A stretch of 64,000 nt of DNA from Idiomarina piscisalsi (GTDB taxonomy: Bacteria > Pseudomonadota > Gammaproteobacteria > Enterobacterales > Alteromonadaceae): positions 62,001 through 126,000 of the forward strand of contig NZ_PIQA01000011.1 of assembly GCF_003987095.1 (NCBI RefSeq). The letters run 5' to 3'. Position numbers and translations under genes: made by a program. Numbering within the stretch: the first letter of the stretch is position 1; every line of letters begins with the position of its first letter. Shown in pieces: positions 58,360-64,000 of this stretch. The notes under the pieces were generated by a model that made no database searches, was not told where the DNA came from, and saw only the letters and a program-made list of their open reading frames with translations.

Positions 58360-59631
58360 CTATTGCTTATACACTTTTCCGTCTTTCATCACGAAACTGA
58401 CATTTTGTAGCAGAGTAATATCCTCTAAAGGATTACCTTTTACCGCCACAATATCCGCCTTTTTATTCGCTTCAATACGGCCAATTTTTTCGTTCTTCAG
58501 AAAATCAGCTGCGACGCTTGTCGCTGCCTGGATCGCTTCTGCTGCAGGCATTCCTGCTTCAACCATATACTGGAATTCCAGAGCGTTGTCGCCATGTGCA
58601 GATACACCGCTATCCGTACCAAACGCCACATTCACACCCGCTTTATACGCTTTTGCGAAGGTATCCTGAATTTTCGGGCCAATCTCGCGTGCTTTGGGCC
58701 TTACCACCTCCGGGAAGTACCCGTCAATTTCAGCTTTTTCAGCAACAAATTTACCCGCCAAAATTGTCGGCACTAAATACGTACCATGCTCTTTCATTGC
58801 AGCAATGACTTCATCGTCCATATAAGTACCATGCTCAACTGAAGCAATACCCGCTTTTACCGCACGAAGCATACCCGCTTTACCGTGGGCATGAGCGGCA
58901 ACATGAAAGTTGTAATCATCAGCAATATCGACCAAGGCTTTCAGCTCGTCGTCGGTGAACTGAGGGTTATCACCACTGCTGGCCATGCTTAATACACCAC
59001 CTGTAGCGGTAATTTTGATGAAATCAGCACCGTCTTTGTAATGTTGACGAACCGCTTCACGAGCATCTTCTTCACTATTAATAACACCATCTTTCGGTGT
59101 TGGGCGACCCATCAGTTGTTCTTTCCAGCCGTTTGTCGGGTCCGCATGCCCACCCGTTGTTGCAATAGACTTGCCTGCGGTATAAATGCGTGGCCCATCG
59201 GTGATTCCTGCATTAATCGCGTCTCTCAGAGCAATGGTGACATTATCAGAGTCACCAGGGTTACGCACCGTTGTAAAGCCCGCTTGCAGAGTTTTCATGC
59301 CATAGTGCTGGGCAACCAAGGCTAAGTCGGCTGGGTTTTGAGTAAACTGCTTAATGTATGAATCGGGGCCTGACTGACCATCTAAATGTACATGAAGGTC
59401 AATAAACCCAGGTAAGCAAGTGCTGTCCGATAAGTCGATCAAACTACTTGAATCGCCAGGAGCATTAACCTTTACCGATTTAATATCACCGTTTTCAACT
59501 TCAATATAGCGCTCACCAACAAGTTGTCCTGATTGGCTGTCAAAAACATCGCCGCAATGCAGCCAGTCGCTCGCTTGTACCGTTGTCGACGCCAGCCCAA
59601 CGGCTATGCCTATAGCTAATTTCTTAAGCAT
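58360..59631 (-). CDS. Exported amidohydrolase (imidazolonepropionase/Xaa-Pro dipeptidase-like)
   Basis: A 423-residue metal-dependent amidohydrolase with a signal peptide (1-20, ending VQA). Metal and catalytic residues are visible as [12 protein letters not shown], the probable carboxylated lysine in [29 protein letters not shown] and [11 protein letters not shown]. Related enzymes from marine bacteria cleave proline dipeptides or carboxypeptidase-type substrates; this would fit a peptide-using organism. The ATG is preceded by AAGGGGA. The nsrR gene ends 16 bases upstream, so co-transcription is possible. Confidence 0.88.
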   Translation of the reverse strand: MLKKLAIGIAVGLASTTVQASDWLHCGDVFDSQSGQLVGERYIEVENGDIKSVKVNAPGDSSSLIDLSDSTCLPGFIDLHVHLDGQSGPDSYIKQFTQNPADLALVAQHYGMKTLQAGFTTVRNPGDSDNVTIALRDAINAGITDGPRIYTAGKSIATTGGHADPTNGWKEQLMGRPTPKDGVINSEEDAREAVRQHYKDGADFIKITATGGVLSMASSGDNPQFTDDELKALVDIADDYNFHVAAHAHGKAGMLRAVKAGIASVEHGTYMDDEVIAAMKEHGTYLVPTILAGKFVAEKAEIDGYFPEVVRPKAREIGPKIQDTFAKAYKAGVNVAFGTDSGVSAHGDNALEFQYMVEAGMPAAEAIQAATSVAADFLKNEKIGRIEANKKADIVAVKGNPLEDITLLQNVSFVMKDGKVYKQ

Positions 59632-59647
59632 GGAATTCCCCTTATTA

Positions 59648-60094
59648 TTATGCTTCGTTTATTGGAATTTCCTGTCCCCAGAGTCGGCGAATATCAGCGT
59701 CATTCAGCATTAGCGAAGCCAATGTATAGTCTGATAAAAACCGATAGAACGTTTCCTTACCTTCATTGATTAAATTTTTTAGTTCACAGGCTGGAAATAT
59801 CGCACATTCAGGTTTGTGACAATCTATCCAGTATTCGTCGCCTTCCAGCCGACGAATGATCTTGTCTAATCGAACATCGGCAGGGTCAACAGCTAGCAAA
59901 AAACCGCCGTTTTTTCCCCGTCGGGTTTCAATGAGCCCTTCCTTTCCTAATTGATGTACCACTTTATTTAAGTGGTTTCTAGGCACATTAAAGATGCCAC
60001 TGAGCTCATCAATAGTCACTCTGTCATCGTCTTTTTTGGCCGCTAAATACATTAAAACGCGCAGGCCATAATCGGTGTATTTTTTAAGTTGCAT
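59648..60094 (-). CDS. nsrR: Nitric-oxide-sensing Rrf2-family repressor NsrR
   Basis: A 148-residue iron-sulfur cluster regulator. The N-terminal winged helix ([20 protein letters not shown]) and the three cluster cysteines Cys92, Cys97 and Cys103 (spacing Cx4Cx5C) match E. coli NsrR, which has Cys91, 96 and 102. NO destroys the cluster and lifts repression of NO-detoxification genes. The start at 60094 was chosen because it matches the NsrR N-terminus; the frame is open 14 codons further, into the preceding gene's end. No hmp or other typical target is in the window. Confidence 0.93.
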   Translation of the reverse strand: MQLKKYTDYGLRVLMYLAAKKDDDRVTIDELSGIFNVPRNHLNKVVHQLGKEGLIETRRGKNGGFLLAVDPADVRLDKIIRRLEGDEYWIDCHKPECAIFPACELKNLINEGKETFYRFLSDYTLASLMLNDADIRRLWGQEIPINEA

Positions 60095-60119
60095 AGGTGT
60101 TAACCCTATCAGGATATTG

Positions 60120-61055
60120 CTAGTTTTGCTCGACAAAAATCAGTTGTCGATTACCGCGAGTGGTCAAAACTAACCGCTCTTTATTATCGATGCTGACTTG
60201 ATAAACACGCTGCATAGCTTTACTAAAGTCTCGCTCCAGTTCACTGGCAGTTTCCGGACACGCCATTTTGGTGCTACCCATAAGGCGTATTTGTGCCAAC
60301 TCACCACCTAAGTTGTACTGTCCAAAGTACCGGTTGCAACCATTAAAACCCGCCAACTGACCGTCAGCCAGAAAACTCAGTGTTGGCGCTTTCGTATTCA
60401 GCGAATGCCCATCAAACTCAACCAATTGCCACTCAACACCCTGCACCAGCCATTCGCTGTCACCGCCGCAGCCGGAATAGACATTACCGCCTTCGTGCAA
60501 ATCGACTTGGTAGGGATAAAGTCGTCCGCTCATGGAATCTCGACATAAGGTATTTATAACCACTAACTGCGTTTCTGTAGCTGACTCAATATGCCATTCA
60601 TAAGGACTCTCTGAAACAACCTTAGCAGGCGAAACGTCGACTATGGCTTCAGTGTCTGGCGTAGTAATGGTCATATGCTGCGGGTTAACCGCCACCTGCC
60701 AAAAAGGTTCGTTGCCACGCCCCGTGAAGTGTTTTGGCAATGTTCCTTGTTCGACGCACATCGGCAACTCCTGCCCACGCCAGGTAATAGTTGCTTCGCT
60801 CCCTTTTCCCCAGTACTGGGTTATTGGATCTGCACCATCGTTGTATCGAGCACCGGATGCGCTAACCACTTGCTTCAAACGTGTCGAGCTGTCGTTGTAA
60901 CGAAGTGTCGCCGACTCATCAGCAAAGTTGAGCTCGACTTCTGCTGCGCCACATTGGTACTGAATGTTTTGCTTCGAGTCACTGGTGAGTGAGCTGCATC
61001 CGATTAAAATAGAAAATGCACTCAATCCCGCTGCCAGTTTTATCATCTTCATCAT
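60120..61055 (-). CDS. Lipoprotein with MliC-like, COG3650-like and META (HslJ-like) domains
   Basis: A predicted lipoprotein of 311 residues with lipobox LIGC (Cys20). The first domain (about 30-102) resembles the C-type lysozyme inhibitor MliC: YQCGAAEVEL, then VSASGARYNDG and a final cysteine (LPMCVEQG). The second (about 108-205), with TGRGNEPFWQVAV and a YPYQVDL...YSGCGGD end, resembles the COG3650 family. The third (about 210-308), with EWQLVEFDGH, GFNGCNRYFGQY and TKMACPE, is a META domain as in HslJ. This points to an envelope stress or lysozyme-defence role, by inference. It precedes nsrR by 25 bases. Confidence 0.82.
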   Translation of the reverse strand: MMKMIKLAAGLSAFSILIGCSSLTSDSKQNIQYQCGAAEVELNFADESATLRYNDSSTRLKQVVSASGARYNDGADPITQYWGKGSEATITWRGQELPMCVEQGTLPKHFTGRGNEPFWQVAVNPQHMTITTPDTEAIVDVSPAKVVSESPYEWHIESATETQLVVINTLCRDSMSGRLYPYQVDLHEGGNVYSGCGGDSEWLVQGVEWQLVEFDGHSLNTKAPTLSFLADGQLAGFNGCNRYFGQYNLGGELAQIRLMGSTKMACPETASELERDFSKAMQRVYQVSIDNKERLVLTTRGNRQLIFVEQN

Positions 61056-61194
61056 TTAAAACGCCTTAGCTACTTACTCTGTATCTACACACTTTACTCC
61101 CGAATGCACTTTTAACCAAACGCTCTGAAGAAACCAGCGACAAGTGCAGCAAAAAAACCGACTAAAGAATTGCGATAGATCAAAAGCGTTGTTG

Positions 61195-61225
61195 CGAATC
61201 ATTATTATTTATATTAGCATTCGCA
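61195..61225 (+). promoter_or_regulatory. Fur-box-like site in front of the FecA-like receptor gene
   Basis: The AT-rich run GCGAATCATTATTATTTAT (61195-61213) matches the repeated NATWAT pattern of Fur boxes. It is framed by TGCGAAT (61193-61199) and ATTCGCA (61219-61225), a perfect inverted repeat. It lies about 60-90 bases before the receptor start in the divergent gap, so Fur control of the receptor is likely. The 227-base gap holds no other gene. Confidence 0.6.
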
Positions 61226-61282
61226 GCAATTCGGTAAACCAATAATGAAATAACCTTTCAAAAAACATTAACAGGGTAGATC

Positions 61283-63415
61283 ATGAAAAAGACGTTACTG
61301 ACTACGGCTATTCTTACAAGCTTCACCGCGCCAGCCTTTGCAGAGGTTGCTATTGACCGAACCGATGACATCGAACAAATCAAAATCATCGGTACGAAAA
61401 CTGACTCAAGAGCCACAGCGGGATCAAGCGCGGTTATCGACGAAGAACAGATGCGCATTGAGGTACCAACGGACATTAACCAGTTAATGAAAACCATCCC
61501 CGGTGTTTATGTGCGTGAGGAAGACGGTCAAGGCCTGCGCCCTAATATTGGTATTCGCGCCGCAACCGCCGGTCGTGTCAGTAAAGTCACTATTTTGGAA
61601 GACGGCGTGATGATGGCGCCAGCACCTTATTCAAACCCGGCCGCGTATTACTTCCCGACCACTTTCCGCATGTCATCTATTGAAGTGCTGAAAGGCGCTC
61701 CTTTGCTACGTTACGGACCTCAAACAACCGGTGGTGTGCTTAACTTAGTCACAACGCCTATTCCAGAGCAGTTTGGTGGGCAAGTGCTAACAGAGTTTGG
61801 TGAAAACAGCAGCCGCGATATTCATGCACATGTTGGCGGAACAGAAGGCCAGTGGGGCTTCTTGCTAGAAACCGTACAGCGTAGCAGCAACGGATTTAAA
61901 AATATCGACCGTAGTGGTCGTGACACCGGATTCGATATTGAAGATTATGTGGGCAAACTAAAATGGACGGGGGATCGCCAAAGTTTACTGGCTAAATTCC
62001 AGTATTCGGAAGAAACTTCAAACGAAACTTATGCAGGCCTTACTGACACAGACTTCGCCGAAGATCCTAATCGTCGTTACGGGCTGTCTGAAATTGATCA
62101 GATGAACAATCATCATGACGCTATCAGCCTTAACTACAATCTGGAGCTCACTGACACAGTCGAACTGAATGTTCTGACCTATAAGAACCACTTTAAGCGC
62201 AACTGGTTTAAAGCCGGTGTCGTTAATGGTTTGGTTGATCTAGCCAACGCAGGTGACACGGACGCTCTGGCTGTTTTACACGGCGAGCAAGATTACCAAG
62301 ACATAACCTGGACCAATGGTAATCGTGGCTACGACTCATACGGCGTTGAAATCAACACCGGTTTTGAGCTGGCGTCACATTTCCTCGAAATTGGCGTACG
62401 TGATCATACTGACGAAATGGATCGTTACCAGTTAAAAGAAGTCTTCGACCAAATCAACGGTAGCCTGGTGTTTGACTCGTTCATTCAACCAACCGGTGGC
62501 GACAACCGTATAGAAAAAGCTGAAGCCGTCAGCTTCTGGGTGACTGACCAGTGGCAAATGACTGACGATTTGATGGTTAACCTGGCACTTCGTCATGAAG
62601 ACGTTGAATCTTCACGCCTACAGTTTGCGGTGCCGGACCGTAGTGAGTTAGACAGCACTCGCTCTAACGACAGCAGCGAATGGTTGCCGGGTGCCTCCTT
62701 TACTTATGACGTAAACGACAACTGGCAGGTTCTGGCTGGCGTTCACAAAGGCTTCTCTCCTTTAGGTGGCGGTGCAACAGAAAATCAGGAGCCTGAAACC
62801 AGCACAAACTATGAAGCTGGCATACGTTACAACCAAGGCACTTTATTTGTCGAAGCGGTTGGCTTCTATAGCGACTTTAACGACACCACACAGCAATGCT
62901 CAATTGCGAATCCTTGTGACAACGGCGCGGAGTCAGGCAACTACGTATTGGGTGAGTCGGTCGTTCGTGGATTGGAATTCCAGGCGAGCAACACATTCGA
63001 AGCTGGCAGCTTCCTGGTACCGGTCGATGTAACTTACACCTACACCAAAGGTGAAATCAGCGAAGACAACTTGGACAACTTAGACGGTGATGAGTTAGCA
63101 GACATTCCGCAAAACACATTCAGCATGCGCGTTGCCCTAGACAATCAAAACGGCTGGATTAACTACCTTGTGGCTAAATACGCTGACGAAATGTGTGTTA
63201 GCACGGGTTGTAACCGTACCAACAGCCAATTCGACAGAACGGAGTCTGTATTCGTGACTGATTTTGTCAGCCGCTACGAAATGAACAACAACATGGCGGT
63301 TTATTTCAAAGTCGAAAACCTGTTTGATCAGCAAAAAATTGTGGCTCGTTCACCACACGGTGCGCGCCCTAACAAGCCTCAAACAGCGTCATTTGGTGTG
63401 GAATACACTTTCTAA
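61283..63415 (+). CDS. FecA-like TonB-dependent siderophore/ferric-citrate receptor
   Basis: A 710-residue outer membrane receptor. The signal peptide ends AFA (about residue 20), followed by DIEQIKIIGTK, a TonB-box-like stretch. The plug reads IPGVYVREEDGQGLRPNIGIR, then VTILEDGVMMAPAPYSNPAAYYFP and APLLRYGPQTTGGVLNLVTTPIP; these parts are close to E. coli FecA. The barrel ends in GVEYTF. There is no FecI/FecR pair and no extended signalling domain at the N-terminus, so control is probably by Fur alone, through the box upstream. Ferric citrate is a likely but unproven ligand. Confidence 0.9.
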   Translation: MKKTLLTTAILTSFTAPAFAEVAIDRTDDIEQIKIIGTKTDSRATAGSSAVIDEEQMRIEVPTDINQLMKTIPGVYVREEDGQGLRPNIGIRAATAGRVSKVTILEDGVMMAPAPYSNPAAYYFPTTFRMSSIEVLKGAPLLRYGPQTTGGVLNLVTTPIPEQFGGQVLTEFGENSSRDIHAHVGGTEGQWGFLLETVQRSSNGFKNIDRSGRDTGFDIEDYVGKLKWTGDRQSLLAKFQYSEETSNETYAGLTDTDFAEDPNRRYGLSEIDQMNNHHDAISLNYNLELTDTVELNVLTYKNHFKRNWFKAGVVNGLVDLANAGDTDALAVLHGEQDYQDITWTNGNRGYDSYGVEINTGFELASHFLEIGVRDHTDEMDRYQLKEVFDQINGSLVFDSFIQPTGGDNRIEKAEAVSFWVTDQWQMTDDLMVNLALRHEDVESSRLQFAVPDRSELDSTRSNDSSEWLPGASFTYDVNDNWQVLAGVHKGFSPLGGGATENQEPETSTNYEAGIRYNQGTLFVEAVGFYSDFNDTTQQCSIANPCDNGAESGNYVLGESVVRGLEFQASNTFEAGSFLVPVDVTYTYTKGEISEDNLDNLDGDELADIPQNTFSMRVALDNQNGWINYLVAKYADEMCVSTGCNRTNSQFDRTESVFVTDFVSRYEMNNNMAVYFKVENLFDQQKIVARSPHGARPNKPQTASFGVEYTF

Positions 63416-63444
63416 ACGCCAGACTCTCTCCCTGGCATTGTTTG

Positions 63445-63472
63445 CGGCCCCATAAGTTGGGGCCGTTTTTTT
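63445..63472 (+). terminator. Rho-independent terminator of the FecA-like gene
   Basis: An 8-bp stem CGGCCCCA (63445-63452) with TGGGGCCG (63458-63465) and loop TAAGT, followed by seven T residues. Confidence 0.94.
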
Positions 63473-63585
63473 ATTTATCTACTTATCTTTCCGGGAGCAA
63501 AATACGCTATGGATAGAAAAATCGTTTAATTAAAAAGGCATCTAGCGGTTATAATAAGTTTTTATCAATTGAAAAGGATGTCTAC

Positions 63586-63924
63586 ATGAGCGACTTTCCC
63601 GCCTGCCCTGAATGTCAGTCAACGTTCACTTATCACGACGGTAACTTACTCGTTTGTCCTGAATGCAGTTATGAATGGTCTGAAGATGAACCTTCAGAAG
63701 CAGACAGCGCACCACAGTATCGCGACGCAAATGGTACTCCGCTAGAAGACGGCGATACCGTGACTGTCATTAAAGATCTAAAAATAAAGGGGTCGTCTTC
63801 CGTCGTTAAAGTCGGTACAAAAGTAAAAAACATTCGTCTCGTAGAGGGTGATCATGACATCGACTGCAAAATAGACGGCATTGGAGCCATGAAATTAAAA
63901 TCTGAGTTCGTCAAAAAAGTATAA
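63586..63924 (+). CDS. yjdM: PhnA/YjdM-family zinc-ribbon protein
   Basis: A 112-residue cytoplasmic protein with an N-terminal zinc ribbon (Cys7, Cys10, Cys24, Cys27) followed by an acidic linker and an SH3-like C-terminal domain ([22 protein letters not shown]). It matches E. coli YjdM (formerly PhnA), whose role is not settled; the old link to phosphonate use has been dropped. AAGGATG lies upstream of the ATG. Confidence 0.93.
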   Translation: MSDFPACPECQSTFTYHDGNLLVCPECSYEWSEDEPSEADSAPQYRDANGTPLEDGDTVTVIKDLKIKGSSSVVKVGTKVKNIRLVEGDHDIDCKIDGIGAMKLKSEFVKKV

Positions 63925-63937
63925 TAACGGTAGCTGT

Positions 63938-64000
63938 ATGAGATATTTATTCGTCGTATTATCACTCTACGGATTTTGTCTGCCGTCATGGTCGGCGGAA
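63938..64000 (+). CDS. Start of an exported protein, cut by the window end
   Basis: Only the first 21 codons are present: MRYLFVVLSLYGFCLPSWSAE, which with a positive N-terminus, hydrophobic core and a SxA-like end is a good signal peptide with probable cleavage after SWSA. It begins 13 bases after the yjdM stop, so the two may be co-transcribed. No family can be named. Confidence 0.6.
   Translation, partial: MRYLFVVLSLYGFCLPSWSAE

Overview
The window looks like a chromosomal segment of a marine gammaproteobacterium close to Idiomarina (Alteromonadales). The reasons are the gammaproteobacterial order of housekeeping genes (trxA/rhlB/gppA, ubiE-ubiJ-ubiB-tatABC-tatD, gmk-rpoZ-spoT with trmH-recG nearby), the many TonB-dependent receptors and peptidase/amidohydrolase genes, and no visible sugar-use genes. 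This assignment rests on protein resemblance and gene order; no database search was run. No rRNA, tRNA, CRISPR array, insertion sequence or prophage was recognised. The two ends cut genes: an insulinase-type peptidase at the left and a secreted protein start at the right.

Layout. 1-9.9 kb: pitrilysin-type peptidase, a secreted serine hydrolase with a duplicated N-terminal repeat, a glutamate dehydrogenase gene that has lost about 80 internal codons, a large Oar-type TonB receptor with an EF-hand loop, and a diguanylate cyclase. 10-19 kb: peroxiredoxin, chemoreceptor, a hemH/aspartic protease/TagO-like cluster, YqaA- and CorC-type membrane proteins, a TSUP exporter, trhO and dps. 19-27 kb: a TonB receptor, a DUF3185 protein, and a TPP-riboswitch-controlled thiamine uptake operon (receptor, PnuT-like transporter, kinase, MFS protein).

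27-43 kb is a conserved housekeeping stretch: fre-ubiD-rho, trxA facing rhlB-ppx/gppA, hemB, a 7TM diguanylate cyclase, tatD-tatC-tatB-tatA-ubiB-ubiJ-ubiE (ubiquinone synthesis and Tat export) and trmH-recG. 44-48 kb holds an accessory block between trmH and ridA-spoT: a tightly overlapping three-gene operon (unknown membrane protein, GNAT-like protein, CDF transporter) and an NhaC-type antiporter. 48-52 kb: ridA, spoT, rpoZ, gmk. 52-64 kb: an MFS transporter with a TetR regulator, a ligase gene remnant, a PAS protein with a degenerate GGDEF domain, a BetT-type osmolyte transporter, a MaoC-like protein, an amidohydrolase, nsrR, a three-domain lipoprotein, a Fur-box-linked FecA-like receptor and yjdM.

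The most notable observations are the internally deleted gdhA, the apparent complete ON/OFF switch architecture of the TPP riboswitch (the aptamer strand and the ribosome-binding region compete for the same linker), the unknown three-gene operon at 44-46.7 kb, the ligase remnant at 53.8 kb, and the degenerate GGDEF protein.
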